From assembly GCA_002355495.1 (NCBI GenBank), contig AP017424.1, positions 6,637,501 to 6,701,500 of the forward strand: a stretch of DNA of 64,000 nt, written 5' to 3'. Every line of letters begins with the position of its first letter. The first letter of the stretch is position 1. The notes beneath the pieces were generated by a model. The model had not been told where the DNA came from. It did not search any database and saw nothing but the letters and a program-made list of their open reading frames with translations. This document shows, in pieces, positions 31,472-39,509 of the stretch. A program made the position numbers and the translations under genes. This DNA comes from Streptomyces laurentii (lineage in GTDB: Bacteria; Actinomycetota; Actinomycetes; Streptomycetales; Streptomycetaceae).

Positions 31472-33574
31472 TCACCGCCGCCCCGCCACCGCGTCCACCG
31501 GCTCCTGCCGGCCCGCCCGCGGCAGCCCCTGCGCCAGGTCCTCCGCGACCAGTTTCTTCGCGATGGCGTCCGTCGCCGCCCGCAGCTCCGGGCCGCTCGG
31601 CCGCCCCTGCTCCGTCTCGACCTTCCGGGACAGCCAGTCGCCCCACGCCCGGGTGATGACGTCGGCCTCCCGCTTCCCCGCCGCGGTGTGCGACAGCAGA
31701 CTGCCGTCCCGGGTCAGATAGCCCTCGTCCACCATCCGGTCGAAGACCGGCAGCAGCACCTCCGGCGGCACCCGGCGCCCCGCCGAGATCAGGCCGAGGC
31801 TGGCGTGGCCGACCATCCGGGTGAACAGCTCCACCTGCATGACGGCCCACGCGCCCGCCGCGTCGAGCCGGGTGTCCGAGGTGTCGACGATCCGCCGCGC
31901 CGTGTCGAGATCGGTCCGGCGGATGATCCGGCCGACGGACAGTTCGAGCAGCTTGGCGGAGTCGCCGCCGCTGGTCGGGGACCCGAAGCCCTCACCCATG
32001 TCGGGCGCGGACTCCCGGGCCGCGTCGCGCAGCGCGACCTGCTTGAGGAACAGCGCCACCACGAAGCCGACCGCGGCCACCGGCACCGTCCAGAGGAAGA
32101 CGGTGTGCAGGGTGTCCGCGTACGCCCGGACGATCGGCGCCGCCACCGGGCCGGGCAGCGCGTGCAGTCCGGACGGGCTGACCGCGGCCCGCGCCACGGC
32201 CGCCGGGCCGATCCCGAGCCGGGCGCCGACGGCCGAGGCCCCGGCGATGCCGTCGGCGAGGTTGGGCTTGAGGGCGTTGGTGTAGATGGTGCCGAACACG
32301 GCGGTGCCGAAGGCGCTGCCGAGGGTACGGAAGAAGGTGACGCCGGAGGTCGCGGTGCCCAGGTCCGCGTACTCGACGGTGTTCTGCACGGCGATGATGA
32401 GCACCTGCATGCACAGGCCGATGCCGATGCCGAGCACGGCCATGTAGAGGGAGGCGAGGCCGGCGCCGGTCGACGGGTTCATCAGGGACAGCAGATAGAG
32501 CCCGAGCCCCATCACGAGGGAGCCGACGATGGGGAAGATCCGGTAATGGCCGGTCTTGCTGACGACGTTGCCGCTGAAGACGGACGCCACGAGCAGACCG
32601 GCGACCATCGGCAGGGTGCGGATGCCGGAGATCGTGGCCGAGTCGCCGTCCACGTACTGGAGATACGTCGGCAGGAAGGTCATCGCGCCGAGCATCGCGA
32701 AGCCGACGACGAAGCTGAGCACCGAGCAGACGGTGAAGACCGGGTTGCGGAACAGCCGCATGGGCAGCATCGGTTCGGCCGCCCGGGTCTCGGCCCAGCA
32801 GAACAGGCCGAGCGCGACCACCCCGCCCGCGAACAGCCCGATGACGACGGCGGAGCCCCACGGGTACTCGTTGCCGCCCCAACTCGTCGCCAGGATCAGG
32901 GCGCTGGAGCCGATCGCCACCAGCGCGATGCCCAGGTAGTCGATGACCGGGCGGCTCGCGGAGCGTACGGAGGGGATGGTGCGGGCGGCCGCGACGACGA
33001 CCAGGATCGCGATGGGCACATTGACGTAGAACGCCCAGCGCCAGGTCAGATGGTCGGTGAACAGGCCGCCGAGCAGCGGCCCGATGACGGTGGAGACCCC
33101 GAACACGGCTCCGATCGCGCCCTGGTACTTGCCGCGTTCGCGCAGTGGGATCACATCGGCGATGAGCGCCATCGAGGTGACCATGAGCCCGCCGGCGCCG
33201 ATGCCCTGGAGGCCGCGCCAGACGATCAGCAGCGTCATGTTGGTGGCGAGGCCGCACAGGAACGAGCCGGTGATGAAGACGATCGCCGAGATCTGGAAGA
33301 TCACCTTGCGGCCGAACAGGTCGCCGAACTTGCCGACGAGCACGGTGGCGACGGTCTCGGCGAGCAGGTACGAGGTGACCACCCAGGACATGTGGGCGGC
33401 GCCGCCCAGGTCCGAGACGATCGTCGGCAGGGCGGTGCCCACGATCGTCTGGTCGAGCGCGGCCAGGAGCACACCGAGCATGATCGTGCCGAAGACGATG
33501 TTGCGACGGCGGTTGTCGAGCACCGGGGGTTCGACGGCCGGGGGCGCGGGCGCGGCTTCGCTGGTGGTGGTCAC
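31472..33574 (-). CDS. DHA2-family MFS drug exporter with C-terminal regulatory-like extension
   Basis: A 700-residue transporter. Residues about 20-520 form a 14-helix DHA2 permease (ALDQTIVGTALPTIVSDLGG motif D1, SYLLAETVATVLVGKFGDLFGRKVIFQ motif A, GVSTVIGPLLGGLF motif C). Family members export antibiotics and dyes using the proton gradient. The final 170 residues are cytosolic and helical, with MVDEGYLTRDGSLLSHTAAGKREADVITRAW resembling a MarR-like winged helix wing and end helix. This is about 180 residues longer than a simple DHA2 protein. No TetR gene is adjacent. Confidence 0.92.
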   Translation of the reverse strand: MTTTSEAAPAPPAVEPPVLDNRRRNIVFGTIMLGVLLAALDQTIVGTALPTIVSDLGGAAHMSWVVTSYLLAETVATVLVGKFGDLFGRKVIFQISAIVFITGSFLCGLATNMTLLIVWRGLQGIGAGGLMVTSMALIADVIPLRERGKYQGAIGAVFGVSTVIGPLLGGLFTDHLTWRWAFYVNVPIAILVVVAAARTIPSVRSASRPVIDYLGIALVAIGSSALILATSWGGNEYPWGSAVVIGLFAGGVVALGLFCWAETRAAEPMLPMRLFRNPVFTVCSVLSFVVGFAMLGAMTFLPTYLQYVDGDSATISGIRTLPMVAGLLVASVFSGNVVSKTGHYRIFPIVGSLVMGLGLYLLSLMNPSTGAGLASLYMAVLGIGIGLCMQVLIIAVQNTVEYADLGTATSGVTFFRTLGSAFGTAVFGTIYTNALKPNLADGIAGASAVGARLGIGPAAVARAAVSPSGLHALPGPVAAPIVRAYADTLHTVFLWTVPVAAVGFVVALFLKQVALRDAARESAPDMGEGFGSPTSGGDSAKLLELSVGRIIRRTDLDTARRIVDTSDTRLDAAGAWAVMQVELFTRMVGHASLGLISAGRRVPPEVLLPVFDRMVDEGYLTRDGSLLSHTAAGKREADVITRAWGDWLSRKVETEQGRPSGPELRAATDAIAKKLVAEDLAQGLPRAGRQEPVDAVAGRR

Positions 33575-33716
33575 CCTCGCAGCGTCACACCGATGGCCGT
33601 GCCCCGCATGCCGGGCACACCCGAACCGGTGCGGCCCGCGCGGCGGACCGCCGGGAGGTGACGGCGCGGCGCTCGCGCGGTCCGTACCGCCGGGGTCCGG
33701 TCCGGGAAGCCGGGCC

Positions 33717-33974
33717 CTACCAGCCGGGCCGCACCGGCAGCTTCGGGTGGTGCTTGGCGAGGATCTTGTTGGCCTTGGCCAGCGCGGCCAGCGCGTACTC
33801 CCGGTCGGCCCGGTCCTCCGGACACAGCGGACCGCGGAACCGGTACACCTCGCGTGCCGCGCAGTCGGCGTCGACCTCGGCCTGGAGCACGTGCACCGGC
33901 AGGCAGGAGCCGATCAGCGCGGCGACATGGTCGGGAATCGGCACGGGGACGAGGGGCGAGGGCGAGGTGATCAC
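33717..33974 (-). CDS. Small conserved hypothetical protein
   Basis: An 85-residue protein with no recognised domain. It includes PDHVAALIGSCLPVHVLQAEVDADCAAREVYRFRGPLCPEDRADREYALAALAKANKILAKHHPKLP, mixed alpha helical with three cysteines. The GTG at 33974 follows AAGGACC at a good distance; an upstream ATG at 34028 gives a poorly conserved-looking proline-rich leader. It lies between the exporter and the ligase gene, with no clear functional link. Confidence 0.6.
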   Translation of the reverse strand: MITSPSPLVPVPIPDHVAALIGSCLPVHVLQAEVDADCAAREVYRFRGPLCPEDRADREYALAALAKANKILAKHHPKLPVRPGW

Positions 33975-34273
33975 GGTCGGTCCTTGTGGGCTGTGGGGGA
34001 TGTCGGTCGGCGGGAGGATTGCTCCCACCCTCCATACGTACCGGATCCCGGTGCCGGTTGGACGACGGCGGCGTCACCGCGCCGCAACAGCCGTGCGCCG
34101 CCCGCGTCCTGGCGTTCGGACGGGTTCGCGGCCGCGGCGCGCGTTCCCGCAGGTACGCGCGGGTGCGCCGGATGGTTCGCTCGTCAGTCCACCGAACGTA
34201 CGGGCAAAAAAGCGCAGTTGTCGCCCTGTCAGATGTGTGCGATATCACGCCCGCCGTGGCTTCCCCGGACGCT

Positions 34274-35332
34274 TTACGCGAGGACCTCGGCGAGGTCGTA
34301 CGAGACGGGCTCCTCCAACTGCGCGTACCCGCAGGACTCCGGGGCACGGTCCGGACGCCAGCGCCGGAACTGGGCGGTGTGCCGGAACCGGTCGCCCTCC
34401 ATGTGGTCGTAACCGACCTCGCAGACCCGCTCCGGGCGCAGCGCCACCCACGACAGGTCCTTCTTCCCCGACCAGCGGCTCGGCGCCCCCGGCAGCCGGG
34501 ACGAGGTGTGCGCCGACGCGTCCGCCCAGGCCGCCCACGGGTGTCCGGCCGGCGGGTCCATGCGCAGCGGCTCCAGCTCCTCGACCAGCTCGGCACGCCG
34601 GCGCGCGGTGAAGGCCGCGCACACGCCGACGTGCTGGAGGGCGCCCTGGTCGTCGTACAGGCCGAGGAGCAGCGAGCCGACCACCGGACCGCTCTTGTGG
34701 AAGCGGTAGCCGGCCACGACGACGTCGGCGGTGCGCTCGTGCTTGATCTTGTACATGAGGCGTTCGTCCGGCCGGTACGGCAGATCGAGCGGCTTGGCGA
34801 CGACCCCGTCCAGGCCCGCGCCCTCGTACTGCTCGAACCAGCGCGCGGCGAGCTCGGGGTCCCGGGTCGCGGGGGCGAGATGGACCGGCGCGTCGACCCC
34901 GGCCAGCGCGCCTTCCAGAGCGGCCCGCCGCTCGGTGAGCGGGGTGTCGAGGAGGGCCTCGTCGCCGAGGGCGAGCAGGTCGAAGGCGATGAACCGGGCC
35001 GGGTTCGTCTCCGCCAGCATCCGCACCCGGGACTCCGCCGGATGGATCCGCTCGGTGAGCCGGTCGAAGTCCAGCCGTCCGCCGTGCTCGATGACGATCT
35101 CCCCGTCGACCACGCAGCGCTCGGGCAGCCGGCCGAGCAGGGCCTCGACCAGTTCGGGGAAATAGCGGGTCAGTGGCTTGCCGGTCCGGCTGCCGACGAA
35201 GACCTCCGGGCCGTCGCGGTGCACGATCGCGCGGAATCCGTCCCACTTGGCCTCGTACTGCATGCCCGGCGGGATCTTCTTGACGGCCTTCGCCAGCATC
35301 GGCTTGATCGGCGGCATCACCGGCAGGTCCAT
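34274..35332 (-). CDS. ATP-dependent DNA ligase (LigC/LigD ligase-domain type)
   Basis: A 352-residue stand-alone DNA ligase. The adenylated lysine is Lys29 in motif I, YEAKWDGFRAIVHRDG. Further motifs are VVDGEIVIEHGGRLDF (III), GLDGVVAKPLDLPYRPDERLMYKIKHERTADVVVAGY (IV-V) and VALRPERVCEVGYDHMEGDRFRHTAQFRRWRPD at the OB-fold end. It seals nicks and, in actinobacteria, backs up LigD in end joining. It faces the polymerase gene divergently, 75 bp apart. ku is not in the window. Confidence 0.95.
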   Translation of the reverse strand: MDLPVMPPIKPMLAKAVKKIPPGMQYEAKWDGFRAIVHRDGPEVFVGSRTGKPLTRYFPELVEALLGRLPERCVVDGEIVIEHGGRLDFDRLTERIHPAESRVRMLAETNPARFIAFDLLALGDEALLDTPLTERRAALEGALAGVDAPVHLAPATRDPELAARWFEQYEGAGLDGVVAKPLDLPYRPDERLMYKIKHERTADVVVAGYRFHKSGPVVGSLLLGLYDDQGALQHVGVCAAFTARRRAELVEELEPLRMDPPAGHPWAAWADASAHTSSRLPGAPSRWSGKKDLSWVALRPERVCEVGYDHMEGDRFRHTAQFRRWRPDRAPESCGYAQLEEPVSYDLAEVLA

Positions 35333-35407
35333 GCCGCGATTCTAGGGAGGATTCATGCCTTCTGCCCCGATATGCGTGTGCGGGGTGCCCGGCCTAGGCT
35401 GGCCGCC

Positions 35408-36487
35408 ATGGCAGAGGGAACGGCAGAGGGAAAGGCGGGACGGGCGGCGGGAGGCACGGGAGGGAGCAAGGGGGGAGGCAAGGCGGCGGCGGTGGAGCTG
35501 GAGGTCGGCGGCCGGACCGTACGGATCTCCAACCCCGACAAGATCTACTTCCCGGAGCCCGGCTACACCAAGCTCGACATGGCCGGTTACTACCTGGCCG
35601 TCGGCGACGGCATCACCCGCGCCCTGCGCGACCGGCCCACCACCCTGGAGCGGTACGTCGACGGGGTGACCGGCGAGTCCTTCTTCCAGAAACGCGCGCC
35701 GAAGTACCTGCCGGACTGGATCCCGACCGCCCACATCACCTTCCCCAGCGGCCGCTCCGCCGACGAGATGTGCCCCACCGAACCGGCCGCCGTGCTGTGG
35801 GCGGCCAACCTCGGCGCGATCACCTTCCACCCCTGGCCGGTACGCCGGGAGGACACCGAGCACCCCGACGAACTCCGCCTGGACCTCGACCCGCAGCCCG
35901 GCACCGACTACGCCGACGCCGTCCGCGCCGCCCACGAACTGCGCGCGGTCCTCGACGAGCACGGGCTGCGCGGTTGGCCCAAGACCTCCGGCGGACGCGG
36001 CCTGCACGTGTTCGTTCCGATCCTGCCGAAGTGGACGTTCACCCAGGTCAGGCGGGCCGCCATCGCCTGCGGCCGGGAGCTGGAGCGGCGGATGCCGGAC
36101 CGGGTCACGATCAAGTGGTGGAAGGAGGAGCGCGGCGAACGGATTTTCGTCGACTACAACCAGACCGCCCGCGACCGCACCATCGCCTCCGCCTACTCCG
36201 TACGGCCCCGCCCGCACGCCCCCGTCTCCGCGCCGCTGCGCTGGGAGGAGATCGACGACGCCGTGCCGCGCGACTTCGACATCCGGACGATGCCCAAGCG
36301 GTACGCCGAACTCGGCGACGTGCACGCGGACATGGACGACCAGCGCTTCAGTCTCGACTCGCTCCTCGAACTGGCCCGCCGCGACGAGGCGGAGCACGGC
36401 CTCGGTGACCTGCCCTATCCGCCGGAGTACCCGAAGATGCCCGGCGAGCCGAAACGGGTCCAGCCCAGCCGGGCCCGGAAGGAATGA
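35408..36487 (+). CDS. LigD-type polymerase/primase domain protein
   Basis: A 359-residue archaeo-eukaryotic primase-like polymerase (PolDom of LigD) encoded alone, with no nuclease or ligase domain. Residues 1-30 are a Gly/Lys-rich tail. Catalytic aspartates lie in ELRLDLDPQPGTDY and the phosphate-binding region in GWPKTSGGRGLHVFVPI; the third acidic residue is near RIFVDYNQTARDRTIASAYSVR. It adds ribo- and deoxynucleotides at broken ends in Ku-dependent repair. Divergent from the ligase gene, it probably works with it. Confidence 0.94.
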   Translation: MAEGTAEGKAGRAAGGTGGSKGGGKAAAVELEVGGRTVRISNPDKIYFPEPGYTKLDMAGYYLAVGDGITRALRDRPTTLERYVDGVTGESFFQKRAPKYLPDWIPTAHITFPSGRSADEMCPTEPAAVLWAANLGAITFHPWPVRREDTEHPDELRLDLDPQPGTDYADAVRAAHELRAVLDEHGLRGWPKTSGGRGLHVFVPILPKWTFTQVRRAAIACGRELERRMPDRVTIKWWKEERGERIFVDYNQTARDRTIASAYSVRPRPHAPVSAPLRWEEIDDAVPRDFDIRTMPKRYAELGDVHADMDDQRFSLDSLLELARRDEAEHGLGDLPYPPEYPKMPGEPKRVQPSRARKE

Positions 36488-36663
36488 CGGCGCGAGTGGC
36501 CGATGGCCGGATAACGGCGGGGAAGAAGGGGCGCCCGGAAGAGGAGTACGGGCCGTCCGACCGGGGAAGCGTAGGGGTGGCCGGAACAGGTTCACCGGAT
36601 TTCGGCGCGCCGCGTTGATCGGACGTTGATGGCGCGTTTACGACGGTCGGAGAAGCTGCGTTC

Positions 36664-36948
36664 ATGACCGACACGATGATCGCCCCGCTCGCTCCCGCCG
36701 CCCCGCAGAACCTGCTCCCCCTGGTCCCCGACCTCTCCTGGCAGGAGAACGCGCTGTGCGCCCAGGCGGGCCCGGAGTTCTTCTTCCCGGCGCCGGGCTC
36801 CTCGACCCGCGAGGCCAAGCAGCTGTGCGGGGCCTGCGAGGGGCGGGTGGCGTGCCTGGAGTACGCGCTCGCGCACGACGAGCGGTTCGGCGTGTGGGGA
36901 GGGCTCTCGGAGAAGGAGCGGATCCGGCTCAAGCGCGTCCGGGGCTGA
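36664..36948 (+). CDS. WhiB-like (Wbl) iron-sulfur regulator
   Basis: A 94-residue Wbl protein. The four cluster-binding cysteines are Cys32, Cys55, Cys58 and Cys64 (C-x22-C-x2-C-x5-C), followed by the GVWGG turn at 76-80 and a basic tail (LSEKERIRLKRVRG). Wbl proteins bind a 4Fe-4S cluster and sigma factor region 4, controlling development, redox response or resistance. The unconserved first 20 residues distinguish it from WhiB and WblE; I cannot assign a specific letter. Confidence 0.96.
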   Translation: MTDTMIAPLAPAAPQNLLPLVPDLSWQENALCAQAGPEFFFPAPGSSTREAKQLCGACEGRVACLEYALAHDERFGVWGGLSEKERIRLKRVRG

Positions 36949-37104
36949 CCCGCCGTGGGGCTTTCGCCCCGCCGGCCGGCCGCGCCGCCCCTTCCGTACG
37001 CCCGTCCCTTTGAGCCTTACGCCACGGATCTCCCGCGGCAGCCCGCTCCTGCCCGTCGTTCCCGCCCTATCCGCCGTTCGTCCCGGCCGTGCGCGGTCAG
37101 CGCG

Positions 37105-38079
37105 TCAGTGTGCCGCTCGGGCCGCCATCCGCGCCTTGCGGGCCGCCAGACGCTCGTCGAACTTCGACGCCTCGGTGTCCAGGCCGTCCATGTAGAGACC
37201 GAGCTCGTCCTGCGCCTGCAGACCCTCCGGCCCGAGCCCGTCGATGTCGAGGACCTTGAGGAAGCGCAGCACCGGCTGGAGCACGTCGTCGTGGTGGATG
37301 CGCAGGTTGTAGATCTCGCCGATCGCCATCTGGGCCGCCGCGCGCTCGAAGCCCGGCATGCCGTGTCCGGGCATCCGGAAGTGGACGACGACGTCGCGCA
37401 CGGCCTGCATCGTCAGGTCGGGAGCGAGCTCGAAGGCCGCGCCGAGCAGGTTGCGGTAGAAGATCATGTGCAGGTTCTCGTCGAGCGCGATACGCGCGAG
37501 CATGCGGTCGCAGACCGGGTCGCCGGAGTGGTGTCCGGTGTTGCGGTGCGAGATGCGGGTGGCGAGTTCCTGGAAGGCGACGTACGCGATCGAGTGCAGC
37601 ATCGAGTGGCGGTTGTCGGACTCGAAGCCTTCGCACATGTGGGCCATGCGGAACTTCTCGAGCTCGTCGGGGTCGACCGCGCGCGAGGCGAGCAGGTAGT
37701 CGCGCATCACGATGCCGTGGCGACCCTCCTCGGCGGTCCAGCGGTGCACCCAGGTGCCCCAGGCGCCGTCGCGGCCGAAGAGGGTGGCGATCTCGTGGTG
37801 GTAGCTGGGGAGGTTGTCCTCGGTCAGCAGGTTGACGACCAGAGCGGTGCGGCCGATGTCGCTGACCTTGGACTGGGAACGGTCCCAGGCCTCGCCGTCC
37901 TCGAAGAACGCGGGGAAGTTCCGGGCCTCGGACCAGGGCACGTAGTCGTGCGGCATCCAGTCCTTGGAGATCTTCAGGTGCCGGTCCAGTTCCCTCCCGA
38001 CCACCTCTTCCAGCGCGTACAACAGGCGCGCGTCGGTCCACCCGGCGGTGCCAGGGAGGTGGGGAGAGGTGAGCGTCAC
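37105..38079 (-). CDS. Acyl-ACP desaturase (ferritin-like diiron)
   Basis: A 324-residue soluble desaturase of the stearoyl-ACP Delta9 type. Diiron ligands are visible: the Glu and His of WTAEEGRHGIVMRDYL and of ALDENLHMIFYRNL, with further carboxylates in NLLTEDNLPSYHHEI and the C-terminal helices. It introduces a double bond into acyl-ACP for membrane fluidity. The GTG at 38079 follows AGGAG at the right distance; a longer frame to 38277 would cover the operator. Control through the CCTACG-type dyad just upstream is likely. Confidence 0.93.
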   Translation of the reverse strand: MTLTSPHLPGTAGWTDARLLYALEEVVGRELDRHLKISKDWMPHDYVPWSEARNFPAFFEDGEAWDRSQSKVSDIGRTALVVNLLTEDNLPSYHHEIATLFGRDGAWGTWVHRWTAEEGRHGIVMRDYLLASRAVDPDELEKFRMAHMCEGFESDNRHSMLHSIAYVAFQELATRISHRNTGHHSGDPVCDRMLARIALDENLHMIFYRNLLGAAFELAPDLTMQAVRDVVVHFRMPGHGMPGFERAAAQMAIGEIYNLRIHHDDVLQPVLRFLKVLDIDGLGPEGLQAQDELGLYMDGLDTEASKFDERLAARKARMAARAAH

Positions 38080-38453
38080 GGGAACTCCTGGGGACGGAGA
38101 AGGGCATACGGAATTACCTACGGATACGTAGGTTACGAGACCGTAGGTTAAAGGGCCGATAAGGGGTGGGCCAATCCGGGGCCGAGGGGATCGGGGGAGG
38201 AGTCCCAGGTCATGGGTGTGCGGGGGCGGTGGGGGAAGCGTCGTCGGGGTGACGGGTGGGGGTTCACGCGATTCCACCGGGGATCGCTCCGAGGCGCTGT
38301 GGCGCGTGCGGACCGGTGGGGTGGGGCTCGGTTTGCGGCTGATCCGAGGGGGGCCACGTCTGCCGGTTGGGGGCGCGCGGTCGTGGAATGGGGCATCCGG
38401 GCACGGCTGAGCGGTCGGCCGCCGTCGTTCGGCTGGGACTCATGCCCCGCTGG
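38080..38453. other. Intergenic region between desaturase and HxlR genes
   Basis: This 374-bp stretch holds the desaturase promoter and operator near its left end. The remainder is unusually G-rich on the plus strand (GGGGGCGGTGGGGG, GACGGGTGGGGG and similar), with no gene I can support. It may also contain the 3' untranslated end of the HxlR gene. Confidence 0.5.
38114..38149. promoter_or_regulatory. Dyad and half-site operator upstream of desaturase
   Basis: TTACCTACG-GAT-ACGTAGGTTA (38114-38135) is a near-perfect dyad, and a third half-site, CCGTAGGTTA, follows at 38141-38150. It begins 35 bp upstream of the desaturase GTG. A TetR-type lipid-responsive repressor is the likely ligand, by analogy with desaturase regulators elsewhere. 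Confidence 0.55.
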
Positions 38454-38831
38454 TCACTGCCCGTGGGTGGGATCTTCCTGTGTGTCGAAGGCTTCGCGGG
38501 CGCTTTCGATGGCGGGCAGGTGTTCCGCGGCCCATTCCAGCAGTACGTCGATGGGCTGCCGGAGGGTCTTGCCGAGAGGCGTGATGCGGTAGCTGATCGC
38601 GACGGGACGGGTGGAGAGGACGTCGCGCTGGATCACGCCGTTGCGTTCGAGCCGCCGAAGGGTCGCCGTCAGGGATTTCTGGGTGACTTCGGGGATGGCG
38701 CGGCGCAGCTCGTTGAAGCGGCAGGGGCGTTCGCAGAGTTCGTCGAGGATGCTGAGGGACCACTTGTCGAGCACCTGGTCGAGGAGTTCGCGGTGCGGGG
38801 TGTCGATGCGGAATTCGTCGGCGGTATCCAT
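38454..38831 (-). CDS. HxlR-family transcriptional regulator
   Basis: A 125-residue winged-helix regulator. The HxlR signature is intact: LDQVLDKWSLSILDELCERPCRFNELRRAIPEVTQKSLTATLRRLERNGVIQRDV, then ISYRITPLGKTLRQPIDVLLEWAAEHL. Cys44-region cysteines (LCERPCRF) are present; some relatives sense electrophiles through such residues. It is divergent from a RidA-like gene across 80 bp and probably regulates it. Confidence 0.94.
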   Translation of the reverse strand: MDTADEFRIDTPHRELLDQVLDKWSLSILDELCERPCRFNELRRAIPEVTQKSLTATLRRLERNGVIQRDVLSTRPVAISYRITPLGKTLRQPIDVLLEWAAEHLPAIESAREAFDTQEDPTHGQ

Positions 38832-38865
38832 GGCGAAACCTGGTCTCGTTGAAGTGCCTTCTGGT

Positions 38866-38887
38866 CACTAAGTAGCTTACGGATACC
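38866..38887. promoter_or_regulatory. Possible HxlR operator
   Basis: CACTAAGTAG and an adjacent TTACGGATACC lie midway between the divergent HxlR and RidA-like genes. The dyad is short (ACT-A-AGT), so this is a weak call. Confidence 0.3.
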
Positions 38888-38911
38888 TTGGATGAGCAGG
38901 AGGAAATAGTC

Positions 38912-39321
38912 ATGGCAGTCAGGCACTTCACGCCCGCGGGCATGCTGCGGCCCACCCCGTACCATCATGTGTCCGTCGGTACGGGCACGACTCAGGTGCA
39001 TGTCAGCGGGCAGGTCGCACGGCAAGCGGACGGAACCCCGGTGGCGCCGGGTGATTTGGCGGGGCAGGTGGCTCAGGTGTTGAGGAACACCGCTGTCGGC
39101 CTGGCGGGTGCGGGTGCCTCATTCGCGGATGTCGTGCGCCTGACGTTCTACGTGACCCAGTGGAGTCCGGAGAAGATCGGCGACTTCATGGCCGGGTGGA
39201 GGCGGTCGCGGAGGAGGTCGGCCTCGGAATCCCCATGCCGCCCGCGTCCCTTATAGGCGTGGACTCTCTCTTTGAGCCGGATGTCCTCGTGGAGGTCGAA
39301 GCGACCGCGATGATCGACTAA
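38912..39321 (+). pseudogene. RidA-family protein gene, interrupted by a one-base frameshift
   Basis: The 5' part encodes a RidA/YjgF-like protein (PYHHVSVGTGTTQVHVSGQVARQADGTPVAPGDLAGQVAQVLRNTAVGLAGAG, then FYVTQWSPEKIGDFMAG). After GCCGGG at 39191-39196 the frame is lost. The +1 frame then continues with VEAVAEEVGLGIPMPPASLIGVDSLFEPDVLVEVEATAMID and a TAA at 39319-39321, exactly the expected RidA ending. One extra G (GGGG for GGG) would restore a 136-residue protein. RidA enzymes hydrolyse reactive enamines/imines. AGGAGG supports the ATG. Confidence 0.85.
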
Positions 39322-39509
39322 TTCGCCGCACATTCGGAGATCCCCGGTAGGGGGGGCGTGGGGCGAATTGATTCGTCACGGGAGACTCCTGGGTCGCCTC
39401 TGAAGTCACACCAGTTCACCCCCGCCCCATCCCGCACAGCCGCCTCCCCGCCCAGGCCTGCCCAGCCCCAACCCGCCGGACAGGCCCGAACGTCATCAAT
39501 CAAACCCGC

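Noticed and set aside
36900..37104. Gene between WhiB and the desaturase
   Set aside because: Frames here (for example 37010-37195 plus) lack a ribosome-binding site and read as Arg/Ser-rich shadow sequence.
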